DNA of 29,064 nucleotides from a virus. The position numbers and the translations under genes were made by a program. Below are positions 1 to 7,507 of the stretch, piece after piece. The notes under the pieces are model-generated. The model did no database searches. It saw only the letters and a list, made by a program, of their open reading frames with translations, and was not told the DNA's origin. The stretch spans positions 1-29,064 of IMG/VR virus record IMGVR_UViG_3300022926_000085; one strand, 5' to 3'. Each line of letters begins with the position of its first letter. Position 1 is the first letter of the stretch.

Positions 1-1
1 T

Positions 2-871
2 TCTGCTAATATTGCTCAATTAGAAGCATCTGATCCTAAATTTAAAGGATTGAGTCTTTTACCAACTTCAGTCCAAGACAAAGTATTAGAAGAAAAATAT
101 AAGCAAGATTATGCTTTGCAAACTCCAAAGGCTCCAACAGAAGCAGAATTAAAATCTGAATACGTTGGCTTGATGTCTCGTAATGACTTATCAGAACCTG
201 AAGTTATGAGGCGTGATGCTTTGGGTCGTTTGTTTGAGAAAAAAGGCACATCGGTTGATGTTAAAGTTGACGCTAGAAATCTGAATGAAAAAGCATTCTC
301 AGGTGTTACTGAAAAATTAATTAATCAAATTCAAGAAGGCGACTTAAGAAAAAATGCTGAAACATCAAAAATTCAATTAGGCAAATACAATAAATTAGCT
401 GATATTGTGGCAAGTGGTGAATTTATTGGTGGTGGCATAGGAACAGATACTAAAATGTTTTTTTCAAGATTGGCTGATCAGTTTGGTGCTGGTGGTGAAA
501 CACTTGATGAGAGACTTGGTAACACAAGGGAAATTATCCAAACATTTGCTAAAGCACAGTTAGATGCCGGTGCATTGTTAAAAGGTATGCCTTCTGATAA
601 AGAACAAGACTTACTACAAAGAGCGGCTGATGGTAAGTTTGACGAAATGTCACCAGCTGAAATATCTTCGGCAATTGAGACTGCAAGATATATGAACAGA
701 CAACGAATCGTTCAATACAATGAAAGAGTAGACCAGGCTATTTCTATTGCTGAGAAAAAATTAAAAAGAGACCCTAATGATTTAAATGCACAAGATTTAT
801 TGGATTACTTAAAAAATGAAAAAATTAGTCTTCCTATACAAATTGGCAAAGCTAAAATAATTAAAGGATAA
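2..871 (+). CDS. Probable internal virion protein, 5' end missing
   Basis: The reading frame is open from the first complete codon at position 2, so the true start lies upstream; the TTG at 50 is an internal codon, not a convincing start. About 289 C-terminal residues are visible. They are charged, mostly helical in character, rich in Lys, Glu, Asp and Ala, with no signal peptide and a short glycine-rich patch (GGGIG) near the middle. I recognise no enzyme motif. The gene sits directly before a second long helical protein with only three bases between them, and before the lysis genes. In podoviruses this position is commonly held by internal virion or DNA-ejection proteins, so that role is inferred from position and composition only. 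Confidence 0.6.
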   Translation, partial: SANIAQLEASDPKFKGLSLLPTSVQDKVLEEKYKQDYALQTPKAPTEAELKSEYVGLMSRNDLSEPEVMRRDALGRLFEKKGTSVDVKVDARNLNEKAFSGVTEKLINQIQEGDLRKNAETSKIQLGKYNKLADIVASGEFIGGGIGTDTKMFFSRLADQFGAGGETLDERLGNTREIIQTFAKAQLDAGALLKGMPSDKEQDLLQRAADGKFDEMSPAEISSAIETARYMNRQRIVQYNERVDQAISIAEKKLKRDPNDLNAQDLLDYLKNEKISLPIQIGKAKIIKG

Positions 872-874
872 TCT

Positions 875-3028
875 ATGGCTGGAATAGAAGAAAAAATGGA
901 CACCTATCAGGTGCCTATTGATTTACCTGACGGATCAAAAATAAAAATAGAGATGGAGGCAACAGGTGAACCAACTCAAGATGATGTTTATAGGTTTCTT
1001 CAGACTGAATACGAGAAAGACCCAACATCAGAACTTGGTAAATTACATGAAATAAGTTTAGGCGAGCGTTTTAAATACCAAGAAACACCTGACGATGCAG
1101 CACAATTTAAATTATCAAATGAAGATGGCACCAAAAGAACAGAATATGACGTTAATGATGAACGATTAAGAAACGTCTTAAATACGGTTACATTTGAATA
1201 TGGTGACGAATTAGAAGCATTTGCAAGGTCAAAATTTGGTGACGCTGATTACGATAAAACTGTAGAGCAATTAAGAAAACAACAGGGTCAATATAGAATT
1301 GATAAGCCAGCAGAGGCTATATTAACATCTATTGCTACAGGTCTTGTTACCGGAACAGCTGCAGTTAAATTATTGCAAAAATCACCTATGGCATATAATT
1401 TTATTTTAGGTAATCCAAATGCCCCATTAGCAAAACGTATCTTGCAGCAATCAAGAACAGGTGCAATTGCTGGTGGTATTACAGGATCAGGAGCAGCAGA
1501 AGATACTGAAGCGATACCCGGAACAGCTGCTTATTATGCTGGAATGGGATCTGTTATACCGTCTGTGTTAATTGGTGGTGGAGCAGCAACCGGCAAAATT
1601 AAACAAATGATTAGTAACGTATTAAGAAATTCAGGAATTAAAGAAGGCGACCCTAAAAAAGAAGCGTTTGAGTATATTGCTAGCACATTAGCAAACCAAG
1701 GAAAAACAGCACAGCAAATTGAAGAAGAAATTGCTCGTGCTAAAAAGTTAGGTGTTGATGACTACCAAATTGGTGAGATGACATCAGGCACAAGACAGTT
1801 ATCTAAACAAGCATTCACAGTGCCATCTGAATCAAATGACATTATTGAAGATGTATTAGGTCAAAGAAAAGATGACATGACTAATATTATTGAAAATAGC
1901 ATTATTAAAAAATTAAAAATTAATAAAGCTGATTTTGACGATCAATATGTTTTTGACCTATCACAAAGGCAAGCAAATAAAGCTAGGCAAGTTTACCCGG
2001 AAGCTGAATCTAAAACAATTAATAGATCTGCGTTTCAAACAGATATTGGTGGTGGTAAAAAAATAAATATGCTTGACACTGATTTAGCAAAACAAGCGTA
2101 TAACAGGTATCGTTCTGAAGCTATGCAAAGATTAAGACCTGAGCAAATACCAACTTATGAAGAATTAATGAAGATGGATGAGATTCCAACTGAATTTTTA
2201 GTTAAAATAAAACGTGGTATTAGAAGTTTAGTTGACGACCAGGTTGACACAACAACAGGCAAATATAAAAGTCAGTATGGAAAACAGCTAAATAACGATT
2301 TAAAAGACTTTGATGAGGTTATTAGAAAAAATAATCCTCAATATGCAAAAGCAAATGATGAGTTTGCTGATTCGCAAAAATTAAAAGAAATTTATGAACA
2401 AGGTTTTGATTATCAGAAATTAAGATCAGGTGAGTTTGAAAGGTATGTTAAATCTTTAGATGATGACCAGCTTGAAGCATTTAAAATTGGTTTAGCAAAT
2501 AAAATTAAAGATCTAGCAGAAACTGCCGGGACTCAAGATTTTGCTAATAAAGTTTTTAAAAACGAAAGACTTAAAAAAGCATTAAAAAATATATTTAAAG
2601 ATGATAAAGAATATGCTGAATTTAATGAGTTAATTGAATTAGCTGGTAAGCGTAAAAAAACAGCCCAGCAGTTATTAGGTGGATCACAGACTCAGCCGTT
2701 AACAAAGCAATCTGAAATATTTGAACAAATTACTGAAAAAGGTGGAATAAATACTGTTTTAAATTTTCTAAAACAAAATTTTGGTATGCCGCCAGCAGTA
2801 GCTGAAAATATTAAAAAGCAATTGATTAATGCAAGCCCGGCAGAGCAAAAAGCAATTATTAAATCAATTATTGAAAATCAGAAAAAAGCCGCTCGGAATG
2901 AGCAGATTAAAAAATTCGCTAAAGGTGGTGCAATATCACAAGCAAAAAATGCCCCTCAAATAACAGAAGGCTTGTTGTTTGGACAGGGGGACAGAGAAAC
3001 AGAAGATCCATTTGCTGGAATATTATAA
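875..3028 (+). CDS. Large internal virion / ejection-type protein
   Basis: 717 residues; start chosen at the ATG preceded by AAAGGA at 863-868. The N-terminal 60 residues carry a compact unit (PDGSKIKIEMEATGEPTQDD) of the kind often seen at the start of phage structural proteins. Residues about 145-245 are Ala/Gly-rich and hydrophobic (IATGLVTGTAAVKLL, GGITGSGAAEDTE, GMGSVIPSVLIGGGAATG), suggesting membrane-interacting helices. The rest is long charged helix, ending in a Gln/Lys-rich tail. This fits podoviral inner-core proteins that leave the capsid and cross the cell envelope during DNA delivery. No transglycosylase or peptidase motif is apparent. The function is inferred from size, composition and position; similarity was not tested. 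Confidence 0.6.
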   Translation: MAGIEEKMDTYQVPIDLPDGSKIKIEMEATGEPTQDDVYRFLQTEYEKDPTSELGKLHEISLGERFKYQETPDDAAQFKLSNEDGTKRTEYDVNDERLRNVLNTVTFEYGDELEAFARSKFGDADYDKTVEQLRKQQGQYRIDKPAEAILTSIATGLVTGTAAVKLLQKSPMAYNFILGNPNAPLAKRILQQSRTGAIAGGITGSGAAEDTEAIPGTAAYYAGMGSVIPSVLIGGGAATGKIKQMISNVLRNSGIKEGDPKKEAFEYIASTLANQGKTAQQIEEEIARAKKLGVDDYQIGEMTSGTRQLSKQAFTVPSESNDIIEDVLGQRKDDMTNIIENSIIKKLKINKADFDDQYVFDLSQRQANKARQVYPEAESKTINRSAFQTDIGGGKKINMLDTDLAKQAYNRYRSEAMQRLRPEQIPTYEELMKMDEIPTEFLVKIKRGIRSLVDDQVDTTTGKYKSQYGKQLNNDLKDFDEVIRKNNPQYAKANDEFADSQKLKEIYEQGFDYQKLRSGEFERYVKSLDDDQLEAFKIGLANKIKDLAETAGTQDFANKVFKNERLKKALKNIFKDDKEYAEFNELIELAGKRKKTAQQLLGGSQTQPLTKQSEIFEQITEKGGINTVLNFLKQNFGMPPAVAENIKKQLINASPAEQKAIIKSIIENQKKAARNEQIKKFAKGGAISQAKNAPQITEGLLFGQGDRETEDPFAGIL

Positions 3029-3037
3029 GGAAGTAGT

Positions 3038-3229
3038 ATGATTGAGCACGACGAACTAGAGAATATAACCGTTCAAAATAAACACAATTTGTCAAAGCAC
3101 GAGGCAATATGCAAAGAACGTTATGATCATATATGTATGAGATTAACTAGACTTGAGCGTATATTAATAGCTATGTCAGGTGGAATTATATTTGTCTTAG
3201 TTCAGATTGCTTTAAAATTGCCATCATGA
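3038..3229 (+). CDS. Small membrane protein, C-terminal TM (XhlA-like topology)
   Basis: 63 residues, start supported by AAGGA at 3028-3032. A charged helical N-terminal part with an ICKERYDHICMRLTRLERIL heptad-like stretch is followed by one transmembrane helix at about residues 42-61. This cytoplasmic-coil plus C-terminal-anchor layout resembles XhlA-type holin accessory proteins, but the protein is short and I see no diagnostic motif. It overlaps the next gene by ATGA, so the two are probably translationally coupled. It opens the run of small envelope-directed genes that leads to the holin and endolysin. Confidence 0.6.
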   Translation: MIEHDELENITVQNKHNLSKHEAICKERYDHICMRLTRLERILIAMSGGIIFVLVQIALKLPS

Positions 3230-3693
3230 GACTTCAAATAGGATTATTGATTCTTTGTGTTTCAGTAATTTTTGTAATTCATAATTCATACTCGGAAACA
3301 GTTATTCGTTATAAAGACATGCCTGTTCCGTCTGCTCATGCACCAAGTATTAGTTCATTTAATAACAAAATGTGTCGCACCGGGATATCAGGAGGTTATA
3401 ACGGTGGAATATTTAGTGCAGCCGTAGGAACCACTATTGTTGACGAGACGTGTGAAAAAGTTACCTTGGCACAAGCCCTGGACGGACTTGGGCTAAAAGT
3501 TGCTGCTGTATCAGTTTTATGTGAAGACCCACGAGTTTGGCGTTCAATGCTTAATAGTGGAAGTGTTTGTCCTCTGAATGGAGCCGTAGGTGATGCAGCT
3601 TTGCATGCCTGGTATGATCTGCACCCGGAAAGGTTTGAGGAAATTTATGGCAAGGATTGGCGTCCTCCTACTCTTACTTACCCAATGGAGTAA
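3226..3693 (+). CDS. Secreted Cys-containing phage protein of unknown function
   Basis: 155 residues. Residues 1-23 form a clear Sec signal peptide (MRLQIGLLILCVSVIFVIHN, then SYS before the likely cut). The mature part has four cysteines (50, 76, 99, 115), which could form two disulfides in the periplasm, and ends in a Trp/Pro-rich segment (GKDWRPPTL). From memory, proteins with the pattern MCRTG...GTT..DETCE...GLKVAAVSVLC occur as unassigned proteins in aquatic podoviruses. The start overlaps the previous stop as ATGA. The position in the lysis and envelope block suggests periplasmic action late in infection or superinfection exclusion, but neither is shown. Confidence 0.7.
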   Translation: MRLQIGLLILCVSVIFVIHNSYSETVIRYKDMPVPSAHAPSISSFNNKMCRTGISGGYNGGIFSAAVGTTIVDETCEKVTLAQALDGLGLKVAAVSVLCEDPRVWRSMLNSGSVCPLNGAVGDAALHAWYDLHPERFEEIYGKDWRPPTLTYPME

Positions 3694-4669
3694 TTTATAT
3701 GCATGGAGTTGTTATTATGATCAAACAGAAGATGGCTGGTATCTTGAAGGCAGTATGGTCTGTGACGGTATCAGTGTTCAAGAAAGTATTGAGAACCATT
3801 TTTGCGTATGGCATTCACCTAATGACCCGTATTGTGATCAGTTTAAAGAAGTTGTGTGTGTGGATACTATCGAATATAAAACAGAAACTTGTGCCCCGAA
3901 TTATACGGGAGCAATTAATTATGTCAGATACTTTACTTGCAAAACAGACTCTTTTTCAGAATGGTCTGTTAGCAGTGATAATTGTGTTCAGTTGCCTCCT
4001 TCGTGTGTTGAAGAATTTGAGCAAAGGACTTTGGAATGTCGTGAAGGCTATAACGGCAGCATTACAGAACAAAGAATAAAACAATGCCCGGATCCTTACG
4101 GAAACCCTGTTTATACAGAGTGGCACGAAAGCGGCAATACTTGCACACCAAGCGTAAGCGACCCAATCAGTCCAATATCGCAAACAAACCCAATTACAAA
4201 CCCTGTGTCTCCCACGGTAACAGAACCTGTAATTGCCCCGGAAATAGATGCAACGGTGACGAATAGCCCGGTAGCAACCACCCCGGAAGCAAAAGAAATA
4301 CAAAAAGAAATTTCAGAAGATTCTAAAGAAGAATCTAATAAGTCTGTTGATAATTCCGATAATAAAGAAGAAAACAAAGATGAACGGAAGAATGAAAAGA
4401 CAGTAAAAGATAAAGATAAGTTGGAAAATAATACTCATGAGATCCTCCCTGGTTTTGGATTAACATTATCTTTAGATATTTTACATCAACCATTAACATT
4501 TTACGAACCACCATTACAAGACTTATTTGAATTTAAACAGGAGCTACCTCAAAGTGAAGATACCAGACAATTTCAATTTGACCTTTTCAGGTCAGACGAT
4601 ATCGAAAATTATTATGATTCTATTTCCAATCATACTTGGGAGCGGCTACGCAGCGGTAGTATTTATTGA
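3647..4669 (+). CDS. Secreted protein with Cys repeats and low-complexity linker
   Basis: 340 residues. I chose the ATG at 3647 over the upstream in-frame ATG at 3590 because GAGG lies six bases before it and the protein then starts with a signal peptide (MARIGVLLLLLTQWSNLYA). Two related Cys modules follow, about residues 71-113 and 120-166. Each has the pattern C...(E/R)TxxCxxxYxGxIxxxRxxxC...W...(S/G)xxC, reminiscent of thrombospondin-like repeats in some filamentous-phage coat proteins. Residues 168-215 are Pro/Thr/Ser-rich, 215-262 Lys/Glu/Asp-rich, and 266-340 form a separate C-terminal region. It overlaps the previous gene by 47 bases and the next by 116. It could be a periplasmic or surface-exposed protein; the function is unknown. 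Confidence 0.7.
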   Translation: MARIGVLLLLLTQWSNLYAWSCYYDQTEDGWYLEGSMVCDGISVQESIENHFCVWHSPNDPYCDQFKEVVCVDTIEYKTETCAPNYTGAINYVRYFTCKTDSFSEWSVSSDNCVQLPPSCVEEFEQRTLECREGYNGSITEQRIKQCPDPYGNPVYTEWHESGNTCTPSVSDPISPISQTNPITNPVSPTVTEPVIAPEIDATVTNSPVATTPEAKEIQKEISEDSKEESNKSVDNSDNKEENKDERKNEKTVKDKDKLENNTHEILPGFGLTLSLDILHQPLTFYEPPLQDLFEFKQELPQSEDTRQFQFDLFRSDDIENYYDSISNHTWERLRSGSIY

Positions 4670-4985
4670 AAAAATGAATAAAACAATTGAATCTACCAGC
4701 AAATTTAAAGTTATTGAAGATCAGATATATGAGTTAGAGTTAGTAATTAAATCAATAAAAGAACGTCAAATGGAAAGCTTGGAATCAAACATAAGGCTCC
4801 AGGAAAAAGCAAGCGAGGCTATAGCGTTGAGTCGTGAATCAAATGCCTTAGCAAAAAGCACACAAAGAGAATTGCAAGCTACTACAAATGCTGTAAGATC
4901 AGAAGTAGAGACAATGATAAAGGCAACCAATGAGAAGCTTGAGGTAATAAAACGGGCAACAACAAACCCTTTAGACAGACGATGA
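4554..4985 (+). CDS. Membrane-anchored coiled-coil protein (i-spanin-like topology)
   Basis: I place the start at GTG 4554, ten bases after an AGGAG at 4539-4543; a TTG at 4527 is in frame but lacks a site. The 143-residue product has a short N-terminus, one transmembrane helix at about residues 16-38 (ISKIIMILFPIILGSGYAAV), and then about 90 residues of charged heptad-type coiled coil. This is the topology of an inner-membrane spanin (Rz-like), and the gene lies just before the holin and endolysin. I found no lipobox-bearing outer-membrane partner nested in or after it, so a spanin role is unproven. The first 116 bases overlap the end of the secreted Cys-repeat gene in another frame. Confidence 0.6.
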   Translation: MKIPDNFNLTFSGQTISKIIMILFPIILGSGYAAVVFIEKMNKTIESTSKFKVIEDQIYELELVIKSIKERQMESLESNIRLQEKASEAIALSRESNALAKSTQRELQATTNAVRSEVETMIKATNEKLEVIKRATTNPLDRR

Positions 4986-5320
4986 AGATAGATATAAAAA
5001 CTTGTGAGGCTGTTTATGATATGTTGATTAATACACATATTTTAAGAGACTCCGGGTTGCCTCCAGGAAAAGAGATGGAGTTTGAGTTATTAGATACTGA
5101 AGAAAATTGTCTTGCTAGTTATACTCCGGATCCACACACTATTGGGATCTGCCCACAAAGACATAGGTTTCTATCAAGTCTTATAAAATCAATGATTCAC
5201 GAAATAATACATATGATGAATCATGTTTATGGAAAATCATACATTAGACATGACAAGCATTTTAAAGATATGCGTAAATTAATATCTAACGAATTTGGAT
5301 TTGACGAGAACGAAATTTAA
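4982..5320 (+). CDS. SprT-like zinc metallopeptidase
   Basis: 112 residues, coupled to the previous gene by ATGA. The zinc-peptidase signature HEIIH lies at residues 73-77, and a third candidate ligand, His93, follows 16 residues later in HDKHF. The HExxH...H spacing with a following aromatic residue matches the small SprT/WLM-type metallopeptidases found in many phages. There is no signal peptide, so it should act in the cytoplasm. The substrate is unknown; candidates are virion proteins needing maturation or host proteins. Being between a spanin-like gene and the holin is unexpected for a maturation protease. Confidence 0.75.
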   Translation: MKIDIKTCEAVYDMLINTHILRDSGLPPGKEMEFELLDTEENCLASYTPDPHTIGICPQRHRFLSSLIKSMIHEIIHMMNHVYGKSYIRHDKHFKDMRKLISNEFGFDENEI

Positions 5321-5329
5321 AGGAGCAGT

Positions 5330-5818
5330 ATGTTAAGTATTTTATCCGGAATTTTAGGGTTTGCTACAAGTGGATTACCAAGTGTTTTAGATTTTTTTAA
5401 ACAGAAAGGTGATCAAAAGCACGAAAGACAAATGGCTCAGCTAGATATGGAACGAACGTTAGCTTTAGCTGAAAAAGGATATGCAAGCCAGGAACGCATA
5501 GAAGAATTTAGAACAGACCAGGTTGAAATGGAAACGTATGCAGAAGAAAGAAAAGCACTTTATGAGCATGATGCGAAAATGTCGGAAAATGCGTCTGCTT
5601 GGGTTATTAACCTCCGTGCTAGTGTTCGCCCCGTTATCACCTATATTTTTGTTTTTCTCTTATTATTTACTGACATAGCCGGAATGATATGGGCTATTAA
5701 CACCGGTGTTGATTTTGTAACAGCCATGGAATTAGTGTTCTCAGATGAAGAAATGGCAATAGTTGCTTCTATCATTGGCTTTTGGTTTGGATCAAGACAC
5801 TGGGATAAAAGAAAGTGA
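5330..5818 (+). CDS. Holin, 3-TM GTA-holin type
   Basis: 162 residues, start preceded by AGGAG at 5321-5325. The layout matches the family known as holin of three transmembrane segments (first described in gene transfer agents): a short N-terminal hydrophobic helix, a charged helical middle (about residues 25-90), a strong transmembrane helix at 101-122, and a final hydrophobic segment ending in the family-typical IIGFWFGSR at 148-156. Holins open the inner membrane at the end of infection so that the endolysin reaches the peptidoglycan. The following endolysin lacks a signal sequence, which agrees with a need for a holin. Its stop overlaps the endolysin start (GTGA). Confidence 0.85.
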   Translation: MLSILSGILGFATSGLPSVLDFFKQKGDQKHERQMAQLDMERTLALAEKGYASQERIEEFRTDQVEMETYAEERKALYEHDAKMSENASAWVINLRASVRPVITYIFVFLLLFTDIAGMIWAINTGVDFVTAMELVFSDEEMAIVASIIGFWFGSRHWDKRK

Positions 5819-6303
5819 AAACTGGTGAAGAGGGAATTAAACTTATTAAGCATTTTGAAGGCTGTCGTTTTAACCCTTATTTGTGTAGTGCTATGGTGTG
5901 GACTGTGGGTTACGGTCATGTTCTCTATCCAGCACAAAATAGACTCAAACTTTCAGAAAGAAAGACATTCCCATTACATAAATCAGATGACAGAAAATGG
6001 AGCCAAGAAGAAGTAGATGATTTACTTAGAAAAGATTTATTACGTTTTGAAAATGGACTATGCCGTTTGTTACCTACTGTGCCACTTAAACAGAATCAGT
6101 TTGATGCTCTTGTTAGCTTTAGCTTTAATCTTGGTTTGGGGACACTTCAAAGATCAACAGTCAGGTCAGCGTTACTTAGGGGTGATGAGGAAACGGCTAT
6201 AGATGTTCTTTTGAAGTATTGCCGGGCTGGAGGCAAAATATTAAAAGGATTACAAAGAAGGCGAGCAGCAGAAGCTGATCTTTTCTTTAAACATAAAAAA
6301 TGA
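5815..6303 (+). CDS. Endolysin, GH24 lysozyme
   Basis: 162 residues starting with GTG that overlaps the holin stop. The N-terminus holds the glycoside hydrolase 24 active-site block. Glu15 is the general acid, Cys24 stands where T4 lysozyme has Asp20, and Thr30 lies in WTVGYGH; the spacings +9 and +15 equal those of T4 (Glu11, Asp20, Thr26). An Asp-to-Cys exchange at this position occurs naturally in P1 lysozyme and is compatible with activity. Family helices follow (NQFDALVSFSFNLG at about 99-112). No signal peptide or SAR domain is visible, so export should depend on the holin. It cuts the glycan strands of murein. Confidence 0.92.
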   Translation: MKTGEEGIKLIKHFEGCRFNPYLCSAMVWTVGYGHVLYPAQNRLKLSERKTFPLHKSDDRKWSQEEVDDLLRKDLLRFENGLCRLLPTVPLKQNQFDALVSFSFNLGLGTLQRSTVRSALLRGDEETAIDVLLKYCRAGGKILKGLQRRRAAEADLFFKHKK

Positions 6304-7046
6304 AACTTTTACATCTCGACATAGAAACCAAAGCCACTATTGTGAGCAGCTGGTCTCTGTGGAATGTGAATATAAGCATTAATCAAATTATTAAACATGG
6401 AACTGTAATATGCTGGGCTGCAAAATGGCATGGCGAGGACGGTGTTATATTTGATTCAGAATGGAAATCTTCACATCAAAAAATGATTAAGCATATGTGG
6501 AAGTTATTAGATGAAGCTGACTGCGTGTGTCACTTTAACGGAGTTGCCTTTGATATGAAGGAACTCAATAGACAGTTCATATTACAAAACCTACCACCAC
6601 CTAGCCCGTATAAGCAGATTGATCTGCACCGGGTTGTCAAAAAGAATTTCAGGTTTATATCTAATAAACTTGATAACGTCAGCCAGGAACTTGGCATTGG
6701 ATCTAAGTTAAAACATTCCGGAATGCACCTATGGAATGATGTAGAAAAAAAAGATAAAGAAGCACAAAGTTTAATGCAGCAATATAACGAACAAGATACA
6801 TTGCTTCTTGAAAAACTTTATAATAGATTGCTTCCATGGTTGGGTGGGTTCATCAATCACAACACGTATGCCTCCTCGATGGTCTGCCCTACCTGTGGAA
6901 GTTCACATCTTAATAAACGTGGATACCAAAAAACACACACACAAACCTATCAAAGATGGAGGTGCATGACATGCCATGCCTGGTGCCGAAGCGTCAAGTC
7001 AGAAAAAGAACAGAAAAAATTAAACTCAGTTATCAGCATAAGGTAA
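6300..7046 (+). CDS. DEDDy 3'-5' exonuclease with C-terminal zinc ribbon
   Basis: 248 residues, ATGA overlap with the endolysin. RNase-H-fold exonuclease motifs are present: ExoI Asp7 and Glu9 (LDIET), ExoII Asp85 (HFNGVAFDMKELN), and ExoIII Tyr162/Asp166 (YNEQD), giving a DEDDy set like the predicted RNase_H_2/YprB group. Residues 196-225 add a Cys4 zinc ribbon (CPTC...CMTC) resembling those in transposases and DNA-binding proteins. Its position directly after the endolysin, away from the replication genes, is unusual. It could process DNA ends, degrade host DNA or act in recombination; no polymerase domain is attached. Confidence 0.8.
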   Translation: MKLLHLDIETKATIVSSWSLWNVNISINQIIKHGTVICWAAKWHGEDGVIFDSEWKSSHQKMIKHMWKLLDEADCVCHFNGVAFDMKELNRQFILQNLPPPSPYKQIDLHRVVKKNFRFISNKLDNVSQELGIGSKLKHSGMHLWNDVEKKDKEAQSLMQQYNEQDTLLLEKLYNRLLPWLGGFINHNTYASSMVCPTCGSSHLNKRGYQKTHTQTYQRWRCMTCHAWCRSVKSEKEQKKLNSVISIR

Positions 7047-7051
7047 GGATT

Positions 7052-7216
7052 ATGAACGATATTCAAAAAATTTCTGAAGAATTGATAGGAAAAGAAATTA
7101 CTGCCGTTGATGTTGTATATGGTGAGGATATATTAATATTACATCTCCAGGACGGGAGTGTCCTGGAAATTATAATTGATGCTATATATCTAGATAGTCC
7201 GGATTATGACGATTAG
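7052..7216 (+). CDS. Small acidic protein of unknown function
   Basis: 54 residues; the start is the ATG at 7052 preceded by AAGGA at 7045-7049, just after the exonuclease stop. The product is acidic and looks like a small beta-rich fold (ILILHLQDGSVLEIII). I recognise no family. It is the last rightward gene of the late/lysis block. Its stop codon TAG shares the bases TTAG with the stop of the convergent gene on the other strand. A perfect 8-bp hairpin lies inside its coding sequence. Confidence 0.6.
   Translation: MNDIQKISEELIGKEITAVDVVYGEDILILHLQDGSVLEIIIDAIYLDSPDYDD
7146..7167. other. Perfect 8-bp hairpin near the convergent gene ends
   Basis: TCCAGGAC and GTCCTGGA pair perfectly around a six-base loop inside the last rightward gene, about 50 bases before its stop. 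No T-run follows on either strand, so it is at best a weak or factor-dependent terminator. A second inverted repeat, CGGTCGT/ACGACCG at 7242-7248 and 7261-7267, lies in the convergent gene and also lacks a T-run. These are the only structured elements at the junction of the two convergent transcription units. Both arms of the first hairpin contain CCWGG sites. Confidence 0.4.
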
Positions 7217-7365
7217 ATACAAATAGTCACGTTGTTCTCATCGGTCGTGCACATAATAATACGACCGTCCGGAGTGATTAATGTGCTAGTTGCTGCTAAA
7301 GCTTCTGTTGTTAATACAAAAATTGAAAAACAAATTGCTAAAGTTAATTTATCTATCGTTGTCAT
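7213..7365 (-). CDS. Small secreted protein, 50 aa
   Basis: A leftward ATG at 7365, preceded by an excellent AAGGAGG eight bases earlier, opens a 50-codon frame ending at 7213. Residues 1-24 look like a Sec signal peptide (MTTIDKLTLAICFSIFVLTT, then EALA before the cut). The mature part of about 26 residues holds TPDGRIIMC and ends in TICI, giving two cysteines that could form one disulfide in the periplasm. It is the last gene of the short leftward unit, overlapping the preceding gene by 17 bases. Function unknown; the strong ribosome-binding site and signal peptide make it a likely real gene. Confidence 0.7.
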   Translation of the reverse strand: MTTIDKLTLAICFSIFVLTTEALAATSTLITPDGRIIMCTTDENNVTICI

Positions 7366-7507
7366 TTTTTGCCTCCTTTTTGCAATATCCATGACCGTTT
7401 AATTGAAAACCACAATGCCACTTGTGATCTGAGTAATACTTTGCTTCACTTCCACACTTAAAGCAAGTCTGCCCTGTTGTTTTAAATGGATTATTATTAG
7501 TCTTCAT
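7349..7507 (-). CDS. Small zinc-finger-like protein
   Basis: 52 residues, start at the ATG at 7507 (MKTNNNPF). It carries a CxxC pair (CFKCGSEA) and a later His/Cys group (HKWHC...HGYC), which could bind one zinc ion. It overlaps the end of the preceding leftward gene by 11 bases and has no clear ribosome-binding site of its own, so translation is probably coupled. Such small zinc proteins in early phage operons often bind nucleic acid or host proteins; no specific role can be read here. Confidence 0.55.
   Translation of the reverse strand: MKTNNNPFKTTGQTCFKCGSEAKYYSDHKWHCGFQLNGHGYCKKEAKNDNDR

Noticed and set aside
50-52. TTG at 50 as the start of the first gene
   Set aside because: The frame is open back to position 2 with coding character and no ribosome-binding site precedes the TTG, so the gene continues upstream of the window.
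3590-3646. Upstream in-frame ATG for the secreted Cys-repeat protein
   Set aside because: That start would bury the signal peptide, while the ATG at 3647 has GAGG at proper distance.
7242-7267. CGGTCGT/ACGACCG inverted repeat as a terminator between convergent genes
   Set aside because: The loop is 12 bases and no T-run follows on either strand, so there is little support for intrinsic termination.
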